Notes: a model not told the origin generated them from the sequence alone. Positions 1 to 12,118 are shown, counted from the stretch's first letter. The stretch: DNA of 64,000 nt from Margaritifera margaritifera (GCA_029931535.1 JAQPZY010001164.1:912501-976500), one strand, 5' to 3'. A program made the numbers and translations.

Positions 1-680
1 GCAACTGTACACACATAACTTAGTGGAGCTACTGTTTACCATTTATGCTAAGCATATCAAAGCAGTTAGGAGTCACTTGATCATATTGCATGAAAGGACT
101 CTTCAAAACATGTAGCAAATTCTCTGTAGGTAATCCCTGGCATAATTTCTGTTTCTGTCAGTGTGCCCATACTGTAATAGTAAGTATGATCACATTGTAG
201 ATACCATACATTATTAGATTTTTTCTTTTGTCTGATGTTTAATTTTTATTTTCAATTCTCTCTACAGACAATATTATCATGGTCTTCATTTATGGATGAC
301 AGTTTAAAGTTTAATATTAGCATGCCCTAATTCTTGTAAGATAGTGTAAAGCCTAATGGTCAATAGTTTTCTCAAGCTCTCCAGGTTGTCTTTGTCCAAA
401 GATCGAACACCAGAAAACAAGTTCTGCTTGTGCATTCAGTAGAAATGCTTGGAATAATTGGCAATTCCAATAATTTATGCGTATACAGTCTAATTAGTGT
501 CAATCACAAAATTTAAGCGAGCATAATATTTTAGTGAATTTCACTAAAACTGTATGCACGTTAAATTTCTGTAATGAGATCTGCATACTAGAAATATATT
601 ATGTAAGTGCTGATGACTAGCGGAAATTTTAAACCTGTAGAAGTAATGAACACAGGTTTAACCAGGAGATGATTTTTACT
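1..680. other. No gene seen
   Basis: AT-rich sequence with frequent stops in all frames. I see no repeat structure or recognisable coding fragment here. Confidence 0.6.
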
Positions 681-787
681 GATGATGCTGATGAAGACTG
701 ATACATATTTAATACATGCTTTGAATATCAGCAAAAATCAATTAGAAAGGTCTAAATATGAGTTTTGTTGTAAAAGAGATGCCATTC

Positions 788-1088
788 TCAACTTTCATGA
801 ATCTGCAATAAAAACCTCCCTTTACACAAAGGCATCCAGACCACAAATTTGTATTTCACCATAACACTGTCTCTCCACAACTTCATTAATCTCGATCAAG
901 ATTTCATTGCCACAAATGGTAATGCCAACAGTGGGCACACTCTCCACAATGGCTGATAAAACTGGTGACAATATCACGGCCACTCAACTTTCATGAATCT
1001 GCAATAAAAACTTCCCTTCACACAAAGGCATCGATGACCACAAATCTGTTATTCACCATAACACTGTCTCTCCACCACTTCATTAATC
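788..1088. repeat. Direct duplication, two ~104-bp copies
   Basis: The block 788-891 recurs at 984-1088, about 196 bases apart. Both copies contain CTTTCATGAATCTGCAATAA and CACCATAACACTGTCTCTCC. They differ by scattered substitutions and small indels, so the duplication is not recent. The second copy runs directly into a short segment that is also part of an inverted repeat with the LINE fragment downstream. Confidence 0.85.
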
Positions 1089-2019
1089 AACAGATTAATG
1101 TTTATACAACTAGAGGATACATTTTTAGGAGATTTTTAATTCAACAGAGCTTTAACAGAATGGAGCAGGAGGAAATAGAGACAGATTTTTGAGTTAGGCA
1201 AATACTAAACTATGTCCGTTTCCTCCTCTGCCCCCAGCCCCTTTTTTAAAACTAATCCCCCCTTATTTTGGTGAGTGGGGAGTTCCCCTTTTAGACAAAA
1301 TCCTGGTGTGCTGTAGATCATGTTCTTTAATTGCTGCCTTTTCTGCTGGGCATTCATAGAACTGCTGGAGTGGAGAACTTATTGCAGGGTCTCAGTTTAC
1401 AGCGGTGACTTCTCGTGGTCGACTGTGGTGCCTGTGGTGCAGATATTGATGGGATCCTCTCGTTTTGAGCAATGCACTTTCTTTGGATGAAGTCTTGCCT
1501 TACTGCATACCAAGTAATCATCCATGTTGGAGCCAGGGCTATGGTAGCTACAAGTGATAAGGAAACTGTTGAAGTCAGTGTGCCTGGTAATGATCAGATC
1601 CAGTTGGTGCCGGTGGCCGGATTTGGGATGTCCCCACAAACTTGTGTTGAGGCTTGGTCTGGAAGTATGAATCTGTGTCAAAAAAAGAGGTCATGGTAGG
1701 AACAGAGTTCAAGTAGTATCTGCCCATTGTCATTCAATCTTCCCAATGCCATTATGTCTAAGACAGTTAGGCCACGAGATATGATCAGCACCTACTCTTG
1801 CGCTAAAGTACCCTAGCTGGTACAAGTGTTTTTGTCTTGGGATTCTGTTGATGGTGGCCACGAGCTTGTTGTAAAACTGGTCATTTGTTTCAGAGGACAA
1901 GTGGAGTGTTGGAGCGTACACGCTCGCAAGTTTAATGGGGCCAACAAAGTTAATTTCTATTGAAATCAAAATCCTCAAAAGATGTATCCTCTAGTTGTAT
2001 AGACATTAATCTGTTGATT
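1084..2019. repeat. Inverted repeat with 63-bp arms
   Basis: Plus-strand 1084-1146 matches the reverse complement of 1957-2019 over about 60 bases, sharing AATCAACAGATTAATGT and TACAACTAGAGGATACAT. The right arm lies at the upstream edge of the LINE endonuclease remnant, so the left arm is probably a second scrap of the same element in the opposite orientation. The loop is about 810 bases. Confidence 0.75.
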
Positions 2020-2025
2020 GTTTCA
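1397..2025 (-). pseudogene. LINE endonuclease-domain remnant (AP-endonuclease-like)
   Basis: Read on the minus strand, two adjacent frames resemble the C-terminal half of the apurinic endonuclease-like domain that non-LTR retrotransposons use to nick target DNA. The first frame (1978-1730) contains LASVYAPTL and LGYFSARVGADH, corresponding to the family's SxYAPT and GDFNARxG blocks. The second (1681-1397) contains the HQLDLIITR block and MDDYLVCSKARL, corresponding to the terminal SDHxLV block. Key residues are altered: the Asp-Phe-Asn core reads Tyr-Phe-Ser and the terminal His is Tyr. At least one frameshift separates the frames. The fragment is dead. It belongs to the same kind of LINE as the reverse-transcriptase remnant at 3.2-5.4 kb but lies in the opposite orientation. 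The family assignment is from motif recall, without alignment. Confidence 0.75.
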
Positions 2026-3200
2026 GAGCTTAATCTGTTCCTTATCTGTGCATGAATACTGTTCTGTGCTGAGGACCCCCTTTCACAGTCTGCTGTCTGA
2101 AGGGTCATATGCATAGCTAGATTAGTCAGTTTGAATAAGTTTGGAAACTGTTCTGTATGGTTATTGAATCATTTAACACAGCTCATAGACACTGTCTCTT
2201 GGATATCTCTGCTCCAAAATAAGATTTATCACTAACATGAACACTGCTAAAGTTTCACTTTCTTGAATTCGTGCTTTGCTGACTACTATGCCAGATTTCT
2301 TATCTGTTCCATAATGCTGTGTTAGGATTTAAGTCCATTACTACCATAGTCTGATTGTTCAGACAGAGATGTTTTGATAAAATAAATATCCATACTTTTT
2401 AATTTCTTTTTGGATTCTTATTTATTGAATTTATCGTAACCCTTTGAGTGCTATAAAGTTTTGTAGCACAAGATCCCTTAGGGCTGAATTGTTTGAGAAA
2501 ATGAAAAAAAAATTGCACTCTACTTTTAAATTGCCTGTATTTTAATTAGACTTGGTATTCTGCCATTTTTACATTTAATTTTGAAATACTGCTGAATAGG
2601 GGGTTGACTGGCATGCCGCCTGTTTTTGTCCATCCAGCATGTACATTGGACTCGTTTTCAACATCATTTTCAGATTCAAAATTACTCACTGGTATTTTCA
2701 GTAACACTTTTCCAGCTCCAATAATCTGATATACTTCAAACCTTTAATAATCATTGTCATCATTACTATCATCAGCCAGTATTTGCCAAATGAAATTGTC
2801 ATCTGAAGATGAGCCATGTTGGGAGTCAGCCATTTGGGGTTTTCTAGGTAGCCCATATTTTAAACAAGCATTTATGAAACTCCATTGATGAATGCATCGT
2901 TAAAACTACAACAGAATGCTTATTCCAATGCCCAATGTGCCAATCAAATTTAGTTTAACAACCATTCATGTCAAGCCGAAGTAGCCAGATGTGTATACAG
3001 TTGCCTACCTGAAAAATGACATTTCACTACAATGAGAGATCTACTGGTGCACAAGTTATGTTGCAACAAGCACTTTAAAGGTTAACAGATAAATAACAAT
3101 AGCATACTGCCGAGAGTACATTTTTATATGAGCAACTTTTAACTAACTTGCAGGAGTTCTTGTGCATCACTGCTCTCTAAGTGCATGAATTCTGACAAAT
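2026..3200. other. No gene seen between LINE fragments
   Basis: AT-rich, with stops in all frames. It separates the oppositely oriented endonuclease and reverse-transcriptase remnants. I recognise no LINE-derived motif in it, so it is either a later insertion or host sequence. Confidence 0.45.
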
Positions 3201-3204
3201 TTTG

Positions 3205-5390
3205 CATGATATGCATTCACGTGCCCTGGCAGCAGGTCTGGTTCTGTCAGTCTTTGGCAAAAAGCAGAGCAAGACCAATGATTGGTTTGAAGCAAATTTT
3301 AGTGAGATGTCTCCAGTCATTGAGGCCAAATGCATTGCCCTTGCCAACTATAAGAGTGCTTAAAGTCAGAAAACTTTACAAGCAATGACAGCTGCCAGAA
3401 GCGATGTGCAACAGACTGCAAGATGCTTTGCCAATGTCTGTTGGCTTCAGTTATGTCCATGCATCCAGACATAGCAGATAAAGGCAATGTCAAAGGCATG
3501 TATGACAAAATCAAAAAGGCAATAGGTCCAACTTAAAAAAAGACAACGCCTCGGAAATCAGCTACAGGAGAGATTAATGATCATGACAAGCAGATGGAGT
3601 GGTGGGTGGAACACTACATGTATTTGGAGCTGTACTCCTGGAAAAACAATGTCAATGACATAGCCCTTATGCAATCAAGAGCTTACCTATCTTGGATGAA
3701 CTCGACAATAAACCAACCATTGAGGAGGTCAGCAAGGCCATAGATAGCATAGGAAATGGAAAGTCTCCAGGAAAAGATGGCATACCACCAGAAACTGTAA
3801 ATTGCGGAAAAACAATTCTACTCAACACCTCCAGAAGCTCTTTACCTATGCTGGAAAGAGGGTGTAGTACCAAAAGATATGATAGACACCACCATTATCA
3901 ATCTCTACAAAAACAAGGGTGACAGGAGTGACTGAAACACTATCATGGCATCTCCCTGCTGAGCACCATAGTCAAAGTGTGTGCCCAAATAGTCTTTAAC
4001 AGATTTCAGAACCTTGCGAATCAAGTCAACCCTGAGTCATAGTGCAGCTTCAAAGAAGACAGGTCCACCACTGAGATGATTTTCTCCATGAGACAACTGC
4101 AAGAGAAATACAGGGAACAGAGAAAGTCACTCTACATAGTCTTCATTGACCTCACAAAAGCCTTCAACCTTGTCAGCAGTAGCAGATTGTTCAAGCTGCT
4201 AGAAAAGGTTGGATATCCCCTTAAGCTCCTCAGTATGATCCAGTCTTTCCATGAAAAAATGCAGTGGAGTAAAGCAGGTACATGTTCCTGCCCTACCCTG
4301 TTTAGGATCTTCTTCTCTCCCCTTCTGAAACATGTTTTTGGCTCATCATCACAGGGAATCTACCTTTACACAAGGTCAGATGGAAAACTGTAAAGCTTTG
4401 CCAAAACTAAGATCTGCAAAGTTCTCATCTGAGACCTATTCTTTGCTGACGATGCAGCAGTGACAAGCCACACAGAGGCTCATCTTCAAAATCTCATTGG
4501 CCAATTTTCACAAGCTTGCCAGGATTTTGGGCTTACTATCAGAAAAGATGGCATTGATGGGTCAAGATGTTGTGGAACTACCTTGTATCAACATCAACAA
4601 CTATAAACTCGAAGTTGTCAACAGGTTCATATACATGTACCTGGGTCTACCATCACAATGTCTCACTTGATGCAGAACTCAACACCTGCACTGGAAAGGC
4701 CTCAACGTTGTCCAGGCTAAGCAAGAGGGCCTGGAGCAACAGCAAGCTAACTGAACACACCAAAATATAAGCGTACCAAGCCTGTGTAATCAACTCACTC
4801 TTCTATGGCAGCAAGTCATTGACACTACACTCGTACAGAGAAAAGAGGCTCAACAGCTTTCACCTGCTCTGCCTCCTGGAAAGGCAGAGTTCCCAACCCA
4901 GAGGTCCTTGAGCATGTATACATCCTCAGCATGTTCACACTGCTCAGACAGCATCACCTACAATGGCTTGGACATGTAGACCGAATGGATGATAGACACA
5001 TATTAAATGACATCCTCCACAGCAAGCTGGCATTTGCCAAAGGACATCAGGTGCCCACACCTATGCTTCAAAGATGTATGCAAGACAGATATCAAGGCAC
5101 GGGATATTGAAGTGTAAATCTGGGAAGCACTTGCCCGCACTGCAGTGGCTGGAGGCACAAACTTGTGCAAGGACTCTCAAGGAGTGAGAGAAAACCATCA
5201 CAACTGGCAGAGGAGAAATGAGCCTGCAGAAAGGACAACCACATGCATATGGCAACAAGAGACCACCTTCAAGTGTGGCAGATGCAACAGAGACTCACTT
5301 CCACATGAGTCTCTTCAGCCACAACAGATGCTGTTCGTCAATCAACTGAGTGACTTTCTGAGAGCACAAATCTATGCCTTCTGAGACCAA
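3205..5390 (+). pseudogene. LINE reverse-transcriptase and C-terminal zinc-knuckle remnant
   Basis: Fragments of one non-LTR retrotransposon ORF can be followed along the plus strand across several frameshifts and stops. In order: a linker containing DWFEAN (about 3280); the RT entry block with IGNGKSPGKDGIPPE (about 3750-3795); an RT core with FIDLTKAFNLVS carrying the first catalytic Asp (Asp codon 4148-4150); LLFADDAA with the FADD catalytic pair at 4442-4453; a thumb-like stretch with GKAST.SRL.KRAW.NSKLTEHTKI (4690-4770); and near 5270-5330 a Cys-x2-Cys / His-x-Cys pattern like the C-terminal zinc finger of such LINEs. The RT would act by target-primed reverse transcription. The catalytic Asp residues survive but the frame does not, so this is a fossil. 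I did not assign a clade (jockey, RTE or CR1-like). Confidence 0.85.
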
Positions 5391-6251
5391 ATGACACAAC
5401 TGTTGTGGGGAATTAACCCCTCAGCTGTGGGTGGCATCTCTCAATTGACTTATGGCACCACAAAGATTGAAATGGACCACTGACCAATATGATCAAATCA
5501 GCTAGGTGTGAATCACTACATAACTGGGTGGCCTGACAAAAGCTTTCACTACTGAGATTGGGAAAGATGGAGGATTTACTGTATAACATGTACAAATTGA
5601 ACTCTTTGTAAACTGGACATTGATCATTTGTGCTGAGGTGCTGTTAAAGGCTAATAAATACATATCATCCAAAACTGATTAAATTGGCACCATATACTAA
5701 TGAATCTTGCTTCAAAAACTGAATTTTTTCAAAATGAAAACTACCACTTAACAAAAAAAGATACATGGATGAGTACGAGGAACAGTCTCTGTTTTTCTGA
5801 TTGGTCAATTCTTTAATCAATTAAATTTTGCACAGAATGTCCTGACACGCCCAATGGCATAAATGATACCTTGATTCTTGACACTTGATTAGCATCTAAT
5901 TGACAGAGTCAATTTCCAATTAAAAATGTTAGACCAAGGTATCAAAGTCTAATGAATGAAGCTGCTAAACATCATTGCAGGCCTGATCATATTTTAGCAG
6001 GGCATAATTTTGCTCTGCTCATAAATGGCAACCAAATGGTTTCTTTTTCTCCAATTCTGAGATCAGAAATTTCACTTAACAAAAGGTAGAAATAGATAAA
6101 TCAATTAGACTGATTATATTATAACGTACTGTGCAGTATTTTATCCTTGCCATTGAAAATTCCAGTGCTTTCAGAAATCTCTATTATCATGTGATCACCA
6201 ATTTTCTTTTTTCACTGCTCTTTGTGTTAATCTATCAATTCACTAACAGAA
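5391..6251. other. No gene seen
   Basis: The first ~200 bases may include the 3' untranslated end of the preceding LINE; no clear poly-A tail or simple-repeat terminus is visible. The remainder is AT-rich and unremarkable. Confidence 0.45.
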
Positions 6252-6428
6252 GCCTCTGTGGTTAGTGTGACAGACTTGTGACTGAAAGGGTTCTAGTTCA
6301 AATCCTACCATTGGATCAGCCCAGATTGGCTACCATGGTGTGTCCCTGGGCAAAGCACTTTATTCCATTGCACAGGCACTAAAGGCTTCACTTTTGTTAC
6401 TCTGCCATAAAACACCAAACCAAACCAA
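6252..6428 (+). mobile_element. tRNA-derived SINE, family 1
   Basis: The 5' part carries RNA polymerase III promoter-like boxes: A-box-like GTGGTTAGTGTGACAG near 6258 and B-box-like AGTTCAAATCC at about 6295-6305. A conserved body follows (GGATCAGCCCAGATTGGCT, then TCCCTGGGCAAAGCACTTTA). The 3' end is GCCATAAAACACCAAACCA, shared with the copies at 42.1, 46.4 and 58.1 kb. A SINE of this kind is transcribed by Pol III and mobilised by a partner LINE. I see no clear target-site duplication. Confidence 0.8.
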
Positions 6429-6682
6429 GCATCTTTTCAAGGATTAATTGCAAAATGCAATCAGAGGTCGATGAAATACCTAAACAGTGATGGTGTCTCA
6501 AACAACGAGGTATCCAAATAAATATGCAAATTCCTGACATTATTCTAGTCTGTTATCTTCTCAAGTGATTGAAGGAATAAATACAATGCTCTTTATCGCT
6601 GAAGCTTATTGATAATCTGGTCGTCTAGTTGTTCTATTACAAAAAACCAATACAATGAACAAACTTGGAACAATGCCAAGAA

Positions 6683-7772
6683 CAGTGAAACCCTTCAAAA
6701 GTGAACCACCAGTATGCCAAAATCCTCTCAAGGTCAAAATTTGTGTTTGGACCTGTATTTTTCCTTATTTAATATCACCATTTTGCTTAAGTAAACCAAA
6801 ACCCTCTACTCTGAAAACTGAAACGAACATTTGGTCCCAAACATCAATTTCACCCTACCACTCCCCCCCCCCCCAAACTGAAACTCGCTTCAAACTTGAA
6901 ACATCAATTTCACCCTACCACCCCCCCCCCCCCCTAAACTGAAACTCGGTTCAAACTTGAAAATGTAGGTTAGGTGCTAAATTCCATAAAACATTGATAC
7001 TTATGGTCCAGAATTATAGCTTGTGGTCATGTGTTAAGTAAAACACACACCTGACACACACTGGGTCAGATTAATTACCATTAGGAAATGTTGTAGTAGG
7101 CTTGTTGGCAAGTCAAAATTTCTCAAAGGCATGTAAAATAAAAACAATATTTGACACCCACACAGACACAGGTTAGGGATGACAATAGGCTAAACCAAAG
7201 CATTTGCACCTTAAAGAAAGGTCAGCTTTTAATGTAAATTATTATTAACTAAATGTCTGTACATAAGCCAATTAAGAAAGATTATCTTTATGTGCTTATT
7301 ATCTCATTGTAATTGGTGCTATTTGTTTGCATAAATGACCAATAAAACCTTGTTTTTTTTAACAACTAGGCCTGCAGCCTTGCTTATGATTTTTTGCTAA
7401 TGGACACTGACAAAACAGTATTTTAAAAGTCAGATTCACTAGAGAAAAGTCATTACATATATGCATTTAAGTAACCATGACTGTCATTTGTCTTCACTCG
7501 CATGTCCAGATGTCAGAATGACCAGCTAAGCATTGTAGGACTGAACAATCCTTACAGGATGAAATCAGTCTGATCAATGAGTATGAATCTGTGCCAAAAC
7601 CTACATTTTTAGAAACTAGGGTCAAAATTTGATGATTATGTGCTTGTACATCTACTTATATATAAAAGGACTTATTTTTTCACATTTGCAATACACTCAG
7701 TAAACCGAAAACATAAAAAACTCGAAAATTCAAATTGATCCCAATGGTTTTCGGTTTTGAGGGGTTTCACTG
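6683..7772. mobile_element. Possible DNA-transposon remnant bounded by an inverted CAGTGAAACCC end
   Basis: CAGTGAAACCCTTCAAAA at 6683-6700 is mirrored on the other strand by CAGTGAAACCCCTCAAAA at 7755-7772. The right end is preceded by a further GTAAACCGAAAAC-type sequence that may form a hairpin with it. No transposase motif lies between. The pairing could be coincidental or join two different copies. Confidence 0.35.
6815..6960. repeat. Short tandem duplication with poly-C tracts
   Basis: A unit containing ACATCAATTTCACCCTACCA, a C tract and CTGAAACTCG(C/G)TTCAAACTTG occurs two to three times, each copy with a C tract of 8-14 bases. Tract length is likely polymorphic or prone to assembly error. 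Confidence 0.75.
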
Positions 7773-7898
7773 TATATGACTGACACCACAAATGTACATG
7801 TCCATAAATTAATCACAATTCACACACAGATTTTAAACCAGAGTACGAAAACTCTAAAATCCATTTGGTTCTAGGATCAATTATCAAGTATGATATAG

Positions 7899-8116
7899 CG
7901 TCTATACTTGCGTATAAGCCGATACCAACTGCAAACTGCATTGACCCAGATCTGTCGTCGCATAATGCGCCAGCAGATCTGGGTCTATGCAGTTTGTAAG
8001 GACTAAATAGTAGAACAAACAACACAGACCCTGATCTGCCGGCACATTATGCGATGGCAGATCAGGGTCTATGTTGTTTGTATTTGGACCGAAATTATAC
8101 ACGAGTATATACGGTA
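7899..8116 (+). mobile_element. Double-hairpin MITE, copy 1 (order A-B)
   Basis: The outer end reads CTTGCGTATAAGCC on the left and ACGAGTATATACGGTA on the right, near-inverted repeats of each other. Between them lie hairpin A (arms CAAACTGCAT.GACCCAGATCTG and its complement) and hairpin B (arms CAAACAACA.AGACCCTGATCTG and its complement), separated by a ~20-nt linker. The left terminus is degraded. No coding capacity. Confidence 0.9.
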
Positions 8117-8155
8117 ATCAAATATAAATTCTTTTAAAGAATTACAAATTGTTGC

Positions 8156-8158
<3 letters not shown>

Positions 8159-8187
<29 letters not shown>
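8159..8187. repeat. (GT)n microsatellite
   Basis: Uninterrupted GT dinucleotide run of about 14 units. Confidence 0.95.
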
Positions 8188-8188
<1 letters not shown>

Positions 8189-8418
8189 ATGCCCTGCAAT
8201 ATGCCCTATCCTAAAAAGATTTAAATTGAAGGCTACATCAAAGTGTGGGAAGGTGCAACCAGAGAGAAAGTTTTAATGATGCTTCTTTGCTGAATATTTC
8301 TATCTTACACTCATCATCTATTCATTCATACTGTCGGTTATGACTTCTCATGACAATACTAGAAGTACTATGTTTTTGAAAGCTAAAAACATGTACCCCC
8401 CTCCCCACCATTGTAATT

Positions 8419-8638
8419 ACTATATATACTAGCTTATAAGTCAAGCCCAACTGCAAACAACATAGACCCTGATCTGCCATCACATAACGCGCTGGCGGAT
8501 CATGGTCTATGTTGTTTGTTCTTCTGATTATTCCTAATGAACTGCATGGACCCAGATCTGCTGGTGCATTATGTGACAGAAGATCTGGGTCTGTGCAATT
8601 TGCAGTTACACTCGACTTACAAGCAAGTCCATATGGTA
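8419..8638 (-). mobile_element. Double-hairpin MITE, copy 2 (order B-A)
   Basis: It starts at TACTATATATACTAGC and ends at CCATATGGTA, TA-flanked at both sides. It belongs to the variant with TTATAAGTCAAG in place of GTATAAGCC inside the termini. Hairpin B (about 8454-8520) and hairpin A (about 8540-8608) both carry mismatches in their stems, so this copy looks older than those at 40.0 or 49.3 kb. Confidence 0.88.
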
Positions 8639-8937
8639 ATGTTATTCTGTAACACTGATTCTTGACATAATAAAGGGAAAATCTTGGAAAGCGAGTAAAA
8701 TGAAATTTTTAAAAAAATGCGACACAGAAATTCTCAAACTTTTAAGGTCTGAATTTTAGTCTTCCTCTCGTAAGATCAAAACAGTTCAGTCAATTTAAGC
8801 AGCATATGGATAGCTTCAGTTTTGCAAAAATTTAGGACTAGTTGGAAATTTATCCAAATGATAGGCTAGAAAGTTGAAATCTTGCACACACACATACAAA
8901 AGAAAAAAAGATGATTTGCGTTTGTAAAGCATTGCAG

Positions 8938-9890
8938 ACCAAAAAGTACCAGTAAATTAATAAATGTATATGAATTTTAAAAATTGCTATAATTGCATGC
9001 AAATCTCACAAAGTCATATGCCTGCAAACATACATGCCAAATTTCAATTGTCTATCTCAAATGGGTTTTGCTAAATTGTGCTAAAGTCCAAAAAGTTCAA
9101 TTGTATTTTTTTTTAAAATTAAAAATTACTACAATTGGTGTGAAAATCTAACCAGGATATATAAATATGAATGCAATAAGTTTACTAAATTTAATATAAA
9201 TATGAATGCAATATGTTTACTAAATTTAATATAAATATGAATGCAATATCTTTACTAAATTTAATATAAATATGAATGCAATATGTTTACTAAATTTAAT
9301 ATAAATATGAATGCAATATGTTTACTAAATTTAATATCTCAAGTTATTTTTGCTTATGGTAACCATGTTAAGAAGATTTTTGTCAAAAACAAGGCCAAGT
9401 CCAAAAGGTTAAAAAATGTGTTTAAAAAAAAGTGCTGTAATGGCCTGAAAATCTTATAAGTTCATCTACATAATAAAACAAATAAGCCATCCAAATTTTA
9501 TTTTGTATTCCTCAAGTGACTTTTGCTTAATCATGCTTACAAAGTATTATGTCCAAAAAGTTAAAAACTCTGTAAAAACTGAAAAATGTAAACATTGCTG
9601 CAATGACTGAAATATCTCATTTGTCAAAAAAAAAAAAAAAATTGTCAAAATTGTTGCTTAAACATGCTTACAAGGTTATTGTCCAAAAAGTTCAAGTAAA
9701 AAAAAATTAACAAATGTGTAAAAGAAAAACAGAAAAATAAGGTGATGGTCACCAGAACCTAATCAGGTCTTGAGAAGCACTAAAGGTATCAAATATCAAA
9801 TTTGGTCCAGTTTGGCTCAACAGATTTGTAGCTATCTTGCTTACAAGAAGGTGTGATGGATGGACAAGACAGATTGATGGATGAACATTA
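8938..9890. repeat. Degenerate ~150-bp tandem core repeats
   Basis: Units start with a (G)TCCAAAAAGTT-like motif near 8938, 9087, 9400, 9551 and 9671, followed by a run ending in TGCTATAATTG..TGAAAATCT and then TTTTGCTTA..CATGCTTAC. The block ends at TGATGGATGGACAAGAC (9854-9870), a terminus shared with other core-repeat elements in the window. No protein is encoded. It resembles the internally repetitive non-autonomous elements of bivalves (pearl/HINE type) in organisation; that is inference. Confidence 0.6.
9161..9335. repeat. 35-bp tandem array, 5 copies
   Basis: Exactly five 35-bp units with ATAAATATGAATGCAATA followed by TTTACTAAATTTAAT. Units differ at one or two positions. The array lies inside one unit of the surrounding ~150-bp repeat and accounts for that unit being about 310 bases long. 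Confidence 0.95.
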
Positions 9891-9899
9891 CAGAACTCC

Positions 9900-11056
9900 C
9901 TTTGAGGAGAAGACCAAATTCACTTAAATACCTAATGACTTTATGGAATATATTTATTGTAATAAGCCCACCTTCCTACTTTTAAAACATTTTACTGGTT
10001 AAGCCCATACCCCCACCCCCAACTTATCATACAGAAATTGTATAACATATCTGTTACAATTAAAAGATTTTATCAGCATCATGTTCAGGGCCAAACAGCT
10101 TCTCATAAATTTGTAAAGAATTGTCAATTCCTAGAAGACTACATAATGTATAAAATCAGCTAGCCCACTAACGAGTCATTTCTAAATTTCTGATAATCCT
10201 TAAGAGTGTGATTAAGATTAATCCAGTCAATTCATTACTACCATTTTGCATTTTTTTTTGGCAATATCTCAATAGTAATTGCTAATGGATTCTCAGCAGT
10301 GGGAAATATTGGCAAAAATGCCACAAAAGGAGATTTATCCCTGCAATAAATCCAACAATTTACTGGTCACATGGACTGACCAATATGACCAAGGATGTAG
10401 ATCATATTGATAATGAATACAAAATTCTGCTGGAAATATTCCACATGTTTTCCAAGTGAACTGATGACCATTTGAGTAGACATTGGCAATTAGTTCATAT
10501 TAAATCTCCACCCACCATGGCCTGTTTACCACCTCTCCAGTTCATCCCATGGTCAGTTAATAACATAGATCAAGGGAAAGTATCCTACATCGTTAACATT
10601 AACTACTACATGTATGTAGAAAAATAATTAAACCTGAAATGTTCATTTTAGTGGTCACGCTATTTGGCAAAGTGGGCAAAATAGTCGCCTTTGTCCATGA
10701 AATTTTGCTTCAGCACTCCAGGAACTTTGCATTGCCATGAATAGGTACATACACCAATTCCCCTGAAATTTCCCACTGATATTAACAGTTCATTTTTCAT
10801 TTTTTCTTTGGTTGCATTAGTGTCATTCCATATAAATTTCTTTCATATCATGTATCCTAACATACCATGTGGGATCCAGGGACATATATATATATATATA
10901 TATAATCAAAAGCAAGGTCCAATAAAATGCCTATAGCTCCTCAAAACAATGTTCATCTTAAATGGAAAAACTTTGAGCTCAACAGAATACTGTATCTTCA
11001 AAAAAAATGCACTTTATTAAAACTAAACTTTAAAACAGTTTTGATGCTGCCACTTA
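9900..11056. other. No gene seen
   Basis: AT-rich, with a (TA)n run at about 10883-10904. No coding fragment or repeat family recognised. Confidence 0.5.
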
Positions 11057-11063
11057 CACCAGA

Positions 11064-11312
11064 GTGTTGTGGTTTTTATGGATTTAATGCCATTTTTCAG
11101 CACATGATGGACTATACATTGCGACCAGTAAATCTGGCAGAGGAATAACCCGGGAAAACTCCGGGAAGAACCACCAACCCACAGGAAGCTACTGGCAAGC
11201 TTTCTCACATACCCACCTTGGCCGAGCCAGAGACTCAAACCCATGCGGACAGGTGAGATGTCAGTGATCTGTAAAGGCGAGTCCCTTTGACCATTCGGCC
11301 ACCCAGGGCCTC
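11064..11312 (-). mobile_element. tRNA-Leu-like SINE, family 2
   Basis: Read on the minus strand it starts with a tRNA-like head (GGCCCTGGGTGGCCGAATGG, then GACTCGCCTTTACAG and GGGTTTGAGTCTC as B box), then a body with GAAAGCTTGCCAGTAGCTTCC and GGTGGTTCTTCCCGG, and ends near AATCCATAAAAACCACAACA. The head, with GAGTGGTC/AAGG-type A box in sister copies, resembles tRNA-Leu or tRNA-Ser. CACCAGA flanks both sides (11057-11063 and 11315-11321), a possible short target duplication. Confidence 0.85.
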
Positions 11313-11424
11313 TTCACCAGAAGAAAACTGAAACATCTTACCTATGCCTAGATCATTAACAGCTTAACCCTAAAAAGGACAGACCCTACCCATGTTGTAT
11401 TTATCTTGAACTCCTGTGCTGTTG

Positions 11425-11640
11425 ACAGAGAGTAAAACCTAGCCTAGGGTTTTCCTGCCCAAGTGATGTTGACAGAAAGTGATACCTAGGGGTTTCCTGC
11501 CAATGTGATGTACTTGACAGAAAGTGATACCTAGGGTTTTCCTGCCCAAGTGATGTTAACAGAAAGTGATACCTAGGGTTTTCCTGCCCAAGTGATGTTA
11601 ACAGAAAGTGATACCTAGAGTTTTCCTGCCAATGATTTAA
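11425..11640. repeat. 42-bp tandem array, about 5 copies
   Basis: Unit: AGAAAGTGATACCTAGGGTT, then TTCCTGCCCAAGTGATGTTAAC. Because 42 is divisible by three, the minus strand stays open and produces a meaningless repetitive frame. Units differ by small substitutions and a TGCCAATG/TGCCCAAG alternation. Confidence 0.95.
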
Positions 11641-12118
11641 TGCATGCACTGCTGCACTTATTGACAGATACTGCAACTAATGAGATAAAAAAAAACACTT
11701 TAGAAAGTGACAAATATACACTAAAAGGGAAAGCTACTGCAAGTAATATTTACCCCACTGGTCTGAAAGACAAAAGTTAAATGCCCACATACCTAGGGCA
11801 GTTTTTACATGTTAATATTTTTAGATAATTTTGCACAAATTTATTTATTATGATATTTACCAAGTTTTACGACAAAATTAAATATTACTGTCCTTCATAA
11901 CCTTTATGAAGGCCAGTCAATATATAAAAGCAATACATTATGCAACCGAAAATTGAACTACCAGGTACCATATCATTTAAAATTTGTATACTTTACTATT
12001 TTTTTCCCTGGTGAATAAACAGTTATAATTAAAAGCATTCTTAATTATAATTTTCAGCTCATTATGCAGGAAAGGAACTTTGAATTTATTCTAATGCTTG
12101 ACATTTTTCATACACTCT
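11641..12118. other. No gene seen
   Basis: AT-rich sequence between two tandem arrays, without recognisable features. Confidence 0.5.

Noticed and set aside
6252..6330. A functional tRNA gene
   Set aside because: A and B boxes are present but the acceptor stem and anticodon arm do not fold, and the sequence continues into a SINE body and tail.
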